DNA of 64,000 nucleotides from Jeotgalibacillus terrae. GTDB taxonomy: Bacteria; Bacillota; Bacilli; Bacillales; Jeotgalibacillaceae. The translations under genes and the position numbers were made by a program. Numbering within the stretch: position 1 is the stretch's first letter; each line of letters begins with the position of its first letter. The notes under the pieces were generated by a model, which was not told the origin of the DNA, did not search any database, and was given only the letters and a program-made list of their open reading frames with translations. The stretch spans positions 1-64,000 of the forward strand of contig NZ_JAFBDK010000005.1 in the NCBI RefSeq assembly GCF_016908195.1, written 5' to 3'. Positions 25,774-33,977 of this stretch are shown piece after piece.

Positions 25774-26322
25774 ATGAAAAAGAATAAAAAAACAAAAAGA
25801 TTAATTTTCCGAGTGTGTCTCCTGAGTTTGTTTTTAGGGGCGGCTGGCTATTCTATTTATTCCTCAGTTACAGGAGATAGTCGATCACTCGTAAAAGCCG
25901 GTGATTCTGCACCTGACTTTGTATTAACTGATTTGGATGGTAACACACACCAGCTTTCTGGTTACAAAGGGCAGGGAGTATTTTTAAATTTTTGGGGCAC
26001 ATGGTGTAAACCATGTGAAAAAGAAATGCCTTATATTGAAAATCAATATAACCTCTTTAAAGAGAAGGGTGTACAAACCATTGCAGTCAATGTAGGTGAG
26101 TCAGATTTTCAGGTTCAAAATTTTGTGGATGAATATAACATGAGTTTTCCTGTAGTCATCGATAAAAAGAAAGATGTTCAAAATGCCTATACAATAGGTC
26201 CACTGCCTACAACACTTTTGATCAACCCGGAAGGTGAAATCATAAAAGTCATCACAGGCGAAATGACAGAAGAAGATATAAAGAAGTATATGCAAATGAT
26301 ACAACCAGCTGAATACCAGTAA
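25774..26322 (+). CDS. TlpA/ResA-like membrane-anchored thioredoxin
   Basis: A 182-aa extracytoplasmic thiol-disulfide reductase. An N-terminal signal anchor (about residues 10-30) is followed by an AhpC/TSA-thioredoxin fold with the active site WGTWCKPC and a cis-proline loop GPLPTTLLI. It receives electrons from CcdA and reduces disulfides in exported proteins such as apocytochrome c or copper-site proteins. Ribosome site TGGAG. The stop is followed directly by the copC reading frame. Confidence 0.9.
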   Translation: MKKNKKTKRLIFRVCLLSLFLGAAGYSIYSSVTGDSRSLVKAGDSAPDFVLTDLDGNTHQLSGYKGQGVFLNFWGTWCKPCEKEMPYIENQYNLFKEKGVQTIAVNVGESDFQVQNFVDEYNMSFPVVIDKKKDVQNAYTIGPLPTTLLINPEGEIIKVITGEMTEEDIKKYMQMIQPAEYQ

Positions 26323-26343
26323 ATGACTATGACAGGTGAAAAT

Positions 26344-26853
26344 ATGAAAAAAATAGTTTTTACGTTTAGTTTATTTTTACTTTTTGCTTTTCCATTCAAC
26401 GGGCTCGCGCATACGTATCTTTCTTCTTCTACCCCTGAAGACGGTCAGGTATTAACGCAGCCTGTGGAGGAGATCGTTTTGCAATTTGAAACAGAAGTTG
26501 AAGAATTAAGTACTATGAGCTTATATAGAAATGATGAGCTTGTAGAGATTGATGTTCGTCTTACTGACCATAACCAGCTTATAGGAGATATTCCTGAAGA
26601 GTTAGTAAATGGGGATTATGTTGCTGACTGGTCGATTATTGGTGAAGACGGGCATCCTATTGAAGGGGTAATCTCATTTAGTATTAAGGCAAGAGAAAAT
26701 ACTGATACAAATCGTACAGAGTATCAAAATATCGAATCAGCTGAAAGCCAGGAAGATGTGCCTGAGAGTGTGGTTCCTATTATTTTAACGACATTATTTG
26801 CACTTATTACTATAGCAGGTATTTGGCTGTTATTTAGGACTAGAAAGAAATGA
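26344..26853 (+). CDS. copC: CopC copper-binding protein with membrane anchor
   Basis: A 169-aa protein. Signal peptide residues 1-22 end before H23, which would become the N-terminal Cu(II)-ligand histidine (HTYLSSSTPEDGQVL) of CopC/YcnJ proteins. The other Cu(II) residues D and H are in EDGHPIEGVISF. A C-terminal helix (VPIILTTLFALITIAGIWL) anchors it. The start is ATG 26344 after ACAGGTGA; the in-frame ATG 26323 would place extra polar residues before the signal. It overlaps copD by 4 nt. Confidence 0.9.
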   Translation: MKKIVFTFSLFLLFAFPFNGLAHTYLSSSTPEDGQVLTQPVEEIVLQFETEVEELSTMSLYRNDELVEIDVRLTDHNQLIGDIPEELVNGDYVADWSIIGEDGHPIEGVISFSIKARENTDTNRTEYQNIESAESQEDVPESVVPIILTTLFALITIAGIWLLFRTRKK

Positions 26854-27932
26854 TAGAGGTTCTTATACCAATTGCTGAAACGATTACCTATTCATTATTT
26901 GCATTTTTATGTGGGTATGTAGCTCTGCGTTTTGTTCCGGAATCTAAAAAGCCGTCTTTTTCTGTACCACTGCCAGCTTTGTTATTAGCAACACTCGGCA
27001 TTATCCTGTTTTCTCTGGGTTCTATTATTCAAGTAGTGTTATATTTCTCTGATAGTGTGGGATTCCTACAGACTACGCTTTCTGTTTTTACAGATTTCCA
27101 AGTAGGAAAAGCGTGGGTTTTCACCAGTATGTGCGCAACATTTCTATGGATGGCGATCCATGCGAATGCATCAAAACACTTACAGGCTATCCTTTTGCTT
27201 GGTATGGTGTGTGGGGTAGGTTATGCAAGTCATGTAGCTTCATTAGATTTTTGGGCAGGCTTTATTTCACATACCACTCATTTTTTATTAATTATGGTAT
27301 GGGCAGGCATTCTTATTCACGTGTCATTTTTCTCTAGAAATCTTAAAAACTGGTCTCAATTTCTAAAGTGGTTTACACCTTATTCCATCATCTCGCTTTT
27401 GATTATTTTTGGGTCAGGTATCTTCATTACTTCTTATTTAGTAGATGGTCAGGGTTATATAAATGCCTGGAGCCTTTCCTACGGTCAGACGCTTTTATTA
27501 AAACACATTAGCATCATACCGCTGATTATTTTTGCATTTATTAATGGATGGCTGGTGAAGAAATCAGCACAGTCTGAATTTGATCCAAAACCATGGCTGA
27601 AAGCAGAGGGGGTATTTATTCTGATTGTTTTCAGTTTAACGAGTGTGCTCGGTACATTATCTCCACCGCATGATGTTGATGTAACGCTTCTGTCAGAAGG
27701 ACCAGCACCTATACTTGAGTCCCTGTTAAACGAAAATATAAGTACACCGGTCCAGGCAATCATAGATGTTTCATTCACAGGTATCCTTGTTTTATCTATG
27801 GCAGGGTTTTTTATTTTGATGATCTTTGCAAGCTTTTATAAAAAGCTGCCCATTCTGGTGCCGATTTTTTTTGGACTGGCGTTTATTTGTGCGTTATACG
27901 TTGGACTTATGTTAAATCTATCATTTAGTTAG
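26850..27932 (+). CDS. copD: CopD-family copper import membrane protein
   Basis: A 360-aa polytopic protein with about eight or nine helices, including the CopD-type segments SHTTHFLLIMVWAGILIHVSFF and GTLSPPHDV. CopD with CopC is linked to copper uptake in Pseudomonas and Bacillus (YcnJ). Its start overlaps copC (ATGA). In Bacillus YcnJ the two are fused; here they are separate. Location in a redox operon suggests copper delivery to exported cuproproteins. Confidence 0.88.
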   Translation: MIEVLIPIAETITYSLFAFLCGYVALRFVPESKKPSFSVPLPALLLATLGIILFSLGSIIQVVLYFSDSVGFLQTTLSVFTDFQVGKAWVFTSMCATFLWMAIHANASKHLQAILLLGMVCGVGYASHVASLDFWAGFISHTTHFLLIMVWAGILIHVSFFSRNLKNWSQFLKWFTPYSIISLLIIFGSGIFITSYLVDGQGYINAWSLSYGQTLLLKHISIIPLIIFAFINGWLVKKSAQSEFDPKPWLKAEGVFILIVFSLTSVLGTLSPPHDVDVTLLSEGPAPILESLLNENISTPVQAIIDVSFTGILVLSMAGFFILMIFASFYKKLPILVPIFFGLAFICALYVGLMLNLSFS

Positions 27933-27944
27933 GAGAATATGAAA

Positions 27945-28610
27945 ATGAAAAACAAACCATTCAGAATAGCGATGCTTGTCACACTCTTGCTATTTGCTGT
28001 TGTTACAGCTATTGTGCTTTTAAATCAAAATAATCAAACGGACACTACCAATAGTGAGGGGTATCCTCCAATTGATGGACAGCCGACTATGGGGAACACT
28101 GAATCTCCAGTACAAGTGGTTGAATTCGGTGATTTTAAATGTCCTTCTTGTAAAGCATGGGGAGAAATGGTCTATCCGCAGTTAATCAGTGATTACGTAG
28201 AAACTGACAAGATTTCTTTCTCCTACATTAATGTTTTATTTCATGGCAAAGAATCAGAACTTGCGTCGCTCGCTGCAGAATCAGTCTATAAAATGGATCC
28301 AGAATCTTACTGGGATTTTCAAAAGAGAGTATATGATGAACAGCCGGCACAAAATCACGATGCCGAATGGGTAACGATTGAAAAGCTCCTTGAAATCGCA
28401 GGTGAAACGACTGAAGTGGATCTGGAAGAATTTGAAACGGAATTAACTGAAAGAACCATGCAGGATGAAGTTGACCTGGACGCTGAACTTGTAAAGGAAT
28501 ACGGTGTACAATTCACACCAAGTATTATGGTGAACGGAACCATGCTTGAAGATCCTTTTGACTATGAGGCAATTAAATCGCTGATTGACCAGGAACTAGA
28601 GGGAAATTAA
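27945..28610 (+). CDS. bdbD: Disulfide bond formation protein BdbD (DsbA-like)
   Basis: A 221-aa membrane-anchored thiol oxidase. The N-terminal helix is PFRIAMLVTLLLFAVVTAIVL. The DsbA/thioredoxin fold holds the CPSC active site (FGDFKCPSCKAW) and a cis-proline loop FTPSIMVNG. It introduces disulfides into exported proteins and is re-oxidised by BdbC, the next gene. The second ATG (27945) lies 9 nt from AGGAG and is preferred over ATG 27939. Confidence 0.92.
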   Translation: MKNKPFRIAMLVTLLLFAVVTAIVLLNQNNQTDTTNSEGYPPIDGQPTMGNTESPVQVVEFGDFKCPSCKAWGEMVYPQLISDYVETDKISFSYINVLFHGKESELASLAAESVYKMDPESYWDFQKRVYDEQPAQNHDAEWVTIEKLLEIAGETTEVDLEEFETELTERTMQDEVDLDAELVKEYGVQFTPSIMVNGTMLEDPFDYEAIKSLIDQELEGN

Positions 28611-28612
28611 TC

Positions 28613-29047
28613 ATGAAAACAAATAGTGTTAGTAATGTACTGCTTTTTGCAGCCTGGTTTGTCTCGATGATTGCTACATTTGGAAGCTTGTATTTCAGCG
28701 AGATTAGAGGGTTTATTCCCTGTGATCTTTGCTGGTTCCAGCGGATATTTATGTATCCCCTGACACTCATTTTGGGGATTGGCGTATTTCAAAGCGACTA
28801 TTCAGTTAAAAAATTTGTATTTCCTCTTGCGATTGGAGGAGGCACAATATCAGTGTTTCATTATATGGAACAGAAAATCCCTGGCTTTGGAAGTATAAAA
28901 CCCTGTGTCAGCGGAGTGCCGTGTGATGCAAAATACATCAACTGGCTCGGTTTCATTACCATTCCATTTCTCGCTTTAACTGCATTTGTACTTATTACAA
29001 TCCTGATGATTTTTGTGCATGTCTTCTCGAAGAAAAAGGCTGCATAA
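28613..29047 (+). CDS. bdbC: Disulfide oxidoreductase BdbC (DsbB-like)
   Basis: A 144-aa quinone-dependent thiol oxidase with four helices. The first active pair is PCDLCW, and the second pair spans CVSGVPC. It regenerates BdbD. Its start lies 2 nt after the bdbD stop. With ccdA-tlpA in the same operon, both a reducing and an oxidising extracytoplasmic pathway are encoded together. Confidence 0.93.
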   Translation: MKTNSVSNVLLFAAWFVSMIATFGSLYFSEIRGFIPCDLCWFQRIFMYPLTLILGIGVFQSDYSVKKFVFPLAIGGGTISVFHYMEQKIPGFGSIKPCVSGVPCDAKYINWLGFITIPFLALTAFVLITILMIFVHVFSKKKAA

Positions 29048-29093
29048 ACACACGTTCTTTAAAACATTTATATTCTAATTGAGGTGAAAAGGC

Positions 29094-29195
29094 ATGCCGG
29101 ATTGGCCGCCGTACTATTTTATGATAATCGGAGCCGGTGCAGCCGTGTTACTGATGATCGCCAGGTTGATATTTAGCTATTTTAGAAAGAAATAA
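29094..29195 (+). CDS. 33-residue predicted single-helix membrane peptide
   Basis: ATG 29094 follows GAGGTGAAAAGG. The peptide MPDWPPYYFMIIGAGA continues as a hydrophobic helix (VLLMIARLIF) with a basic tail FRKK. It sits 47 nt after bdbC on the same strand. No family is recognised. Good ribosome site and membrane character support translation; short length limits certainty. Confidence 0.5.
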   Translation: MPDWPPYYFMIIGAGAAVLLMIARLIFSYFRKK

Positions 29196-29308
29196 TCGTC
29201 AGACACTTAAGTTTGATTAAAATGCATCATTTCTCGATAAGTTTATTTTATTATGTTCATGTGATTGAAACAGAATGAATGATTATACTTACAAAGGAGA
29301 TGATGATT

Positions 29309-29557
29309 ATGATGAATGGCTCTGGCATGATGGCGGGTGGAATGTGGATCGGAATGCTGCTTGTTGGTTTGGTGGTCATACTTGTGATATTTGTATTCTT
29401 TAGACTGCTTAATTCGAGAATAGATCGTGATTCCGCTAAACATCAAAATGAAGGAGATTTTTCTTTGATCATCCTGAATGAACGGCTTGCTAAAGGTGAA
29501 ATCCAAGTAGAAGAATATAATCATTTGAAGGGTAGAATCCTTGAGTCTGAAAAATAA
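29309..29557 (+). CDS. Small SHOCT-domain membrane protein
   Basis: An 82-aa protein: Met/Gly-rich N-terminus (MMNGSGMMAGGMW), one transmembrane helix (GMLLVGLVVILVIFVFF), and a C-terminal SHOCT motif (LNERLAKGEIQVEEYNHLKGRI). ATG 29309 follows AAAGGAG; earlier in-frame codons precede the ribosome site. SHOCT proteins are poorly understood. A near-identical paralogue is at 41983, each next to a DsbD-like transporter. The methionine-rich start could bind copper (inference). Confidence 0.82.
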   Translation: MMNGSGMMAGGMWIGMLLVGLVVILVIFVFFRLLNSRIDRDSAKHQNEGDFSLIILNERLAKGEIQVEEYNHLKGRILESEK

Positions 29558-29636
29558 GAGTATTTTGGAGATCTTGCTGGAATATTGAATAAATTCAGCA
29601 TAGTTAATCACAGTATGCAAAGTTGGGTGAAATGCA

Positions 29637-30371
29637 GTGTATGATGTGTTTTGGCAAGTCAGTAATACTTTCAGTGAACCATTTTTTGAATTGTTCCATC
29701 AGGCGCAAAGCTTTCCAATCATTGCTGCTTTTTTTCTAGGTATTGTCGGTGCACTGGCACCCTGTCAGTTCACTGGTAATCTTGGAGCTATCGCAATATA
29801 CGGTAATCGTTCAATTCAGAACAAAATAGCGTGGACCGAGGTTTCGTTTTTTATAGTCGGTAAAATTTTTGTTTTCTCACTTCTTGGTTTCGTTGTTTGG
29901 GAGTTTGGAAATGAAATCGAACAAAACCTGATTACTTACTTCCCATGGCTCAGAATGATCGTGGGGCCATTATTGATCATCATTGGATTATTTTTGTTAG
30001 GCATATTTAAATCACGTGTGGGAATTCAATTCATAAGCCTTCCTCAAAGATGGTTTAAAAGGGGGAAGTTCGGTGCTTTTTTAATGGGTGTTAGCTTTTC
30101 TCTTGGATTTTGTCCAACAATGTTCGTTTTGTTTTTTGTCACGCTGCTTCCATATTCATTTACTGTTAGTTATGGCTTTGTATTGCCAGCTATATTCTCG
30201 GTGGGAACATCACTTCCGTTACTTATAGCGATATTTTTATTATGGTTTTTTGACATCGACAACAGAAACTTGAAACAAAACGGGCGGAAAATCGGAATCT
30301 ACGTACAGAAAGCTGCCGGAATATTTATCATTTTTTTAGGTATAATTGATATCGCTACCTACTGGGCGTGA
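29637..30371 (+). CDS. DsbD/TauE-like (UreH_2) membrane protein, element 2 copy
   Basis: A 244-aa protein with about six helices in two related halves, each with one conserved cysteine: GALAPCQFTGNLGA and LGFCPTMFVLFFV. This is the pattern of DsbD/CcdA-like electron carriers annotated as sulfite exporter TauE/SafE family or UreH_2, often found in copper clusters. Start GTG 29637 is conserved in the paralogue (42319). The function is probably thiol-electron or metal transfer across the membrane; the substrate is unproven. Confidence 0.8.
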   Translation: MYDVFWQVSNTFSEPFFELFHQAQSFPIIAAFFLGIVGALAPCQFTGNLGAIAIYGNRSIQNKIAWTEVSFFIVGKIFVFSLLGFVVWEFGNEIEQNLITYFPWLRMIVGPLLIIIGLFLLGIFKSRVGIQFISLPQRWFKRGKFGAFLMGVSFSLGFCPTMFVLFFVTLLPYSFTVSYGFVLPAIFSVGTSLPLLIAIFLLWFFDIDNRNLKQNGRKIGIYVQKAAGIFIIFLGIIDIATYWA

Positions 30372-30421
30372 TGTAAGTATTGCTTGTCAGTATTAATAAT
30401 CTCTCTTATAATATTTGTTTT

Positions 30422-30565
30422 GATCAATCTTTTTTATAAAAATATTAATCATAAGAAATTCGACCTCTTCATTTTAACTGATCTTTATTTAAAATGAAGA
30501 GGTTATTTTATTCTAAAATCAACTCCTGCAGCATGTTTTTGATTAAACTTTATTCCAAACCTACA
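30422..30565 (-). other. L-type end of element 2
   Basis: On the minus strand it starts TGTAGGTTTGGAATAAAG, with further AATAAAG-like boxes dispersed inward (cores near 30548, 30483 and 30429). It is the inverted partner of the R-type end at 19452. Confidence 0.75.
30463..30510 (+). terminator. Terminator before the end of element 2
   Basis: ACCTCTTCATTTTAA pairs with TTTAAAATGAAGAGGT around a short loop and is followed by TATTTTATT. The same hairpin occurs at 43145-43190. Confidence 0.85.
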
Positions 30566-30570
30566 CTAGA
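30566..30570. repeat. Target-site duplication CTAGA between elements 2 and 3
   Basis: The junction reads ACA-CTAGA-TGTCCCC. Confidence 0.85.
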
Positions 30571-31128
30571 TGTCCCCACGCAAAAAACTTTTACCAAACG
30601 TAATAAACTCTTACCAAAGGTAATAAAGTTTTACAGAACGTGAGGAAAAAACGAGCAAAACAGGGCATGAAAAAGCATGAGAAAAGAGGACTGAACACGT
30701 ACCATCTGGTACGCTGTTCGGTCTTTTTTTGCATCAAAAAAATGAACAGCAGGGGAGTAAAAGTAGGAGGAAAAAGAGAGGAGAAAGCATGAGAAAGACC
30801 GTCATATCAACAAGCATGAAGAAAAAGAGAGAAGAAAAGCATGAGTAAAAGTCAGCTTCTCTTCTCCCTGAAATTGTTCCCGCTCCCTCACTGAAAGATC
30901 CCCCTTAAGCCTAATCTTTTCCCGAGCCTTTATCCTGATCTCTTGGTAAAACTTCATTCCATTTTCGGCATCTTTTTTCGGACGTTTTTTCATCCATTTC
31001 GTTAGAAATCAGCGGTTTTTCTGTAAAACTTCATTACAGCAGGTTTGTGTGCAAAAGCGGGTTGAGGCTAGGTGTGGTAAGGGTTTGGAGAGGGTGGGGG
31101 TTTGGTAAGGGTTTTTTGCGTGGAGACA
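30571..31128 (+). mobile_element. Gene-less Tn7-like mini-element (558 bp)
   Basis: Terminal inverted repeats TGTCCCCACGCAAAAAAC and, on the other strand at 31128, TGTCTCCACGCAAAAAAC. Proximal boxes (A)AAC/G(T)TTTTACC repeat every 20 bp with cores at 30588, 30608 and 30628. A terminator (30689-30730) and GA-rich repeats follow, then L-type boxes GTAATGAAGTTTTAC. No gene. CTAGA flanks only the left side. It has the same plan as 18974-19446. Confidence 0.7.
30689..30730 (+). terminator. Terminator inside the 558-bp mini-element
   Basis: GACTGAACA and TGTTCGGTC enclose a second stem GTACC/GGTAC, followed by seven T. It sits just inside the proximal boxes, as in the other mini-element. Confidence 0.88.
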
Positions 31129-31453
31129 CATACATGAAGAATAGCATCATACTTCTTTTGTCTTTTACCTACAAATTTAATTTCTATTCCCATTTGACTT
31201 TAGAAAATATGCTTCATTAGTGTTTCACACAAAGTTCAATTATTAATTGATGAAAAATATAAAAACCAAGAAGGAACGCGCTTTTTATAAGGTCATGCTT
31301 AGAAACTGCACACTTTTGTTATATCAGCGTAATGCTAAAGTAATAGTAATGAAACTAGTAGATCAGTTGGTAAATGTTATGATTATTCTAGGTTAAGAAA
31401 AAGATACTTCTGCATTAGAAGAATACATAACTAAGAAAGTGAGAAATTAATTT
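31129..31453. other. AT-rich stretch upstream of the M23 hydrolase gene
   Basis: 325 bp without a credible gene or named element. A degraded end of another transposon could be here, but nothing specific is seen. Confidence 0.4.
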
Positions 31454-32797
31454 ATGAAATTTATAGGTAAAGTCTTGGGGAGTTTGGTTTTATTTGCAGG
31501 GTTTACAGGAAGCAGTCTGTTTAATTTTAGTGATACAGCTCTATCAGAAAGTATTGATAGTTTAGAAGAAAAGAAACAGGAAATACAGGGAGAGCGAGAG
31601 TTAATTCAAGATGACATCTCTCTTAAAAATAATGAAATTGACAAGTTGATTAAGAAACAGGAAGAAATGCTTACACAAATTAATGAGCTTGATAATGAAA
31701 TTGCAGATACTCAAAATAAAGTTGAAGTTGTAAATAAGAATTTAGAGAAATTAAAGCAGGAGATCAATGGGTTACAAAACGATATAGAAGAATTAATGAC
31801 TAAAATAGAAGAAAGAACAAGCCTTCTTGAGGAGCGTGCCAGAGCGATTCAATTAACTGGTGGGTCAGTGGATTATGTTGAAGTGCTCATGGGTGCTGAG
31901 GGTTTCGGTGACTTTATAGACCGTTTTTCTGCAGTTAACCAATTGATGAGTGCGGACAGAGATATTATGAAAGAACAAAAGATGGATCAGGAAGCACTTA
32001 AAGACAAAAAATCAGAAATGGAAAATCGATTGCATGAACAAGAAAGTGAAAAAGATGAGCTCGATCAATTAATTTCCAGTCTTTCTTCTAAAAAAGAAGA
32101 AAAGAATCAGCTGATTGAGAAATTAGAACAAGATCAGCAGGCAGCTGAAGAAGAAAGAACGGATCTTGAAGAAAAAGAATCTGATCTTTATTCCCTGGAA
32201 GAAGGGATAGAAGCTGATATTATGGCTGAACAGGAAAGACAGAAAGAGCTGGCCAAACAAAAAGAACTTGAGAAGCAGGCAGAATTAGAAAAACAGGCAG
32301 CTGAAGAAGAACGTTCAAGAGAAAGTAAACGTGAAATTAATCAGACCGTTGAGAATTCAGTTTCCAGCTCACAACCGTCACCGGTTTCTAGTGATTGGGG
32401 TGCACCAGCAAACGGGAGATTTACAACTGAATTTGGTTATGATGTTTTAAATGGCAAACCAAGATTCCATTACGGAATGGATATTGCCGGTGCAACCGGG
32501 ACACCTATTCTCGCAGCAGCAGATGGGTATGTAACAACTGCTGAATCGAGTGACTCTTATGGGAACTGGATTATCCTTACACACAGTATTAATGGTCAGA
32601 CTTATTCTACTGTTTACGCCCACATGAACAGTCTTTCAGTAGGGCAGGGACAATATGTAGAAAAGGGTCAGCAAATTGGCGGCATGGGCAATACCGGCTT
32701 TTCATTTGGAACGCACCTTCATTTCGAACTTCATGAGGGCGCTTGGAATAATGGAAAACCTAATGCAGTCAATCCTAGAAAATATATTAATTGGTAG
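31454..32797 (+). CDS. Coiled-coil M23 peptidoglycan endopeptidase
   Basis: A 447-aa secreted wall hydrolase. The signal peptide ends near residue 31. Two long coiled-coil blocks (about 33-130 and 175-300) resemble EnvC/CwlO partners. The C-terminal LytM/M23 domain (about 325-447) keeps all Zn ligands: HYGMDIAGATGTPI and the HLHFELHEG HxH. It cleaves cross-links in peptidoglycan. Its presence in a copper island is unexpected; it may help envelope repair. The ribosome site before ATG 31454 is modest (AGAAAGTGAG). Confidence 0.9.
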   Translation: MKFIGKVLGSLVLFAGFTGSSLFNFSDTALSESIDSLEEKKQEIQGERELIQDDISLKNNEIDKLIKKQEEMLTQINELDNEIADTQNKVEVVNKNLEKLKQEINGLQNDIEELMTKIEERTSLLEERARAIQLTGGSVDYVEVLMGAEGFGDFIDRFSAVNQLMSADRDIMKEQKMDQEALKDKKSEMENRLHEQESEKDELDQLISSLSSKKEEKNQLIEKLEQDQQAAEEERTDLEEKESDLYSLEEGIEADIMAEQERQKELAKQKELEKQAELEKQAAEEERSRESKREINQTVENSVSSSQPSPVSSDWGAPANGRFTTEFGYDVLNGKPRFHYGMDIAGATGTPILAAADGYVTTAESSDSYGNWIILTHSINGQTYSTVYAHMNSLSVGQGQYVEKGQQIGGMGNTGFSFGTHLHFELHEGAWNNGKPNAVNPRKYINW

Positions 32798-33024
32798 TAC
32801 TGTCTGAAAGCAATTTTAGTATGACCTAGCTTTGAGGGTGATTTAGTTAGAGAAAATATTAATAGAGTTTAGTGGTATACGGGAGAGATTAAATTTTATG
32901 TTTATGTGTGATTATAAACATAATATATAAAGTTGAAAAATTTCCCTTATTCAAATTTGAATGAAAAACTATTTTTAAAATTTAAATAGTCTTGCTTTAA
33001 AATTAGCGAATTGGAGAGGTAATA

Positions 33025-33921
33025 ATGAATAGATTTGCATTGTTGGGAATTAGTGTGATCATTTTATCTGCCTGCTCCTCAGACGATAAAGATCAGGCAT
33101 TCTATGTGAAAACTGAAGAGCCATCTATTTCTCATATGCATGGGATGGGGTTTATTGGCGAAGATTTAGCTGTAGCTACTCATAATGGTTTATTAAAATA
33201 CAGTGAAGATGAATGGTATGAAACTACGCGCGACAATCATGATTACATGGGCTTTACGCCATTTGAAGAAGGTTTTTACGCAAGCGGACACCCTGAAAAA
33301 GGAAGCAAAATTGAAAACCCTCTGGGGCTTATAAAAAGTACTGATCAAGGAAAAAGTATAGAATCTCTGGCTTTTTCTGGGGAAACTGACTTTCATTTAT
33401 TAGCAGCAAGTTTTGAGGGTGAGACGATATATGGAGCTTTAAGTCAGCCGAATAGTGTACTTACTTCACCTGGTTTGTATAGAACACAAAATGAAGGTGA
33501 AGATTGGGAACAACTTTCACTAGCTGGGTTAAAAGCAACAACTATAAATGGTCTTGCAGTTCATCCTTCTAATGATGAACAACTAGCTTTATCGAGTGAA
33601 GAGGGCATATTTATTTCTAACGACTTTGGTGAAACATTTTCGCTTATTGAAGGAACATTGAATACAACCGGACTTACTTTTACTGAAGATTCATTATTAT
33701 TTTCTGCAAATGATGGAGAAAAGGTATCCTTTAATAGTTACCAGTTAAACCAGAAAGAAATAACACTAAGAGGTACTCTGCCCGTAGAACCAGGAAACAA
33801 TTTATACTTGGCAGTTAACCCGGGTAATGCAGATGAAGTATGGGCTGCAGTAGAAAATAATTTATTTTTTAGTAATAATGGCGGAGCAACCTGGGACAAT
33901 ATTAACCCCGGATCCAATTGA
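33025..33921 (+). CDS. F510_1955-type BNR-repeat lipoprotein
   Basis: A 298-aa lipoprotein with lipobox LSAC (about residue 16) and several beta-propeller BNR/Asp-box turns (IKSTDQGKS, YRTQNEGEDW, ISNDFGETF, FSNNGGATW). It has the family N-terminus HMHGMGFIGEDLAVATHNGL. Homologues are labelled F510_1955 family glycosylhydrolase, but sugar hydrolysis has not been shown to my knowledge. The HMHGM motif could bind copper (inference). Ribosome site GGAGAGG. A bidirectional terminator separates it from the convergent MATE gene. Confidence 0.8.
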   Translation: MNRFALLGISVIILSACSSDDKDQAFYVKTEEPSISHMHGMGFIGEDLAVATHNGLLKYSEDEWYETTRDNHDYMGFTPFEEGFYASGHPEKGSKIENPLGLIKSTDQGKSIESLAFSGETDFHLLAASFEGETIYGALSQPNSVLTSPGLYRTQNEGEDWEQLSLAGLKATTINGLAVHPSNDEQLALSSEEGIFISNDFGETFSLIEGTLNTTGLTFTEDSLLFSANDGEKVSFNSYQLNQKEITLRGTLPVEPGNNLYLAVNPGNADEVWAAVENNLFFSNNGGATWDNINPGSN

Positions 33922-33923
33922 TC

Positions 33924-33963
33924 TCTCAATGACATGTCATTTGCAACGGCATGTCATTGAGAA
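33924..33963. terminator. Bidirectional terminator between the BNR lipoprotein and MATE genes
   Basis: CTCAATGACATG pairs with CATGTCATTGAG between two convergent stop codons. Confidence 0.82.
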
Positions 33964-33977
33964 TTTACTTAGCTTTT

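Larger units (their letters stand above)
19452..30565 (+). mobile_element. Tn7-like element 2 (cadmium resistance and thiol-redox/copper operon)
   Basis: The proximal terminus TGTAGAATTGAAATAAAG and the complement of the distal terminus, TGTAGGTTTGGAATAAAG, form a well-matched terminal inverted repeat. CTAGA lies on both sides. Cargo: a tnsA scrap, a Tn3-type end, cadD-cadA-cadC, a truncated resolvase, a flavoprotein fragment, and the cadC2-ccdA-tlpA-copC-copD-bdbD-bdbC operon with a SHOCT/DsbD-like module. Confidence 0.85.
29225..30570. repeat. 1.35-kb duplicated distal module, copy 1 (element 2)
   Basis: It is similar throughout to 41893-43253: same intergenic start, SHOCT-type gene, DsbD-like gene, AATGAAGAGG terminator, transposon terminus and CTAGA. 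The two 244-aa DsbD-like proteins differ at about 19 positions by eye, so the copies have diverged. Confidence 0.85.

Noticed and set aside
30802-30993. Basic 63-aa minus-strand open frame in the 558-bp mini-element
   Set aside because: Composition follows the GA-rich repeat; no ribosome site or family signature.
30571-31128. CTAGA duplication on both sides of the 558-bp mini-element
   Set aside because: The right flank reads CATAC after ACA, so only the left side carries CTAGA.
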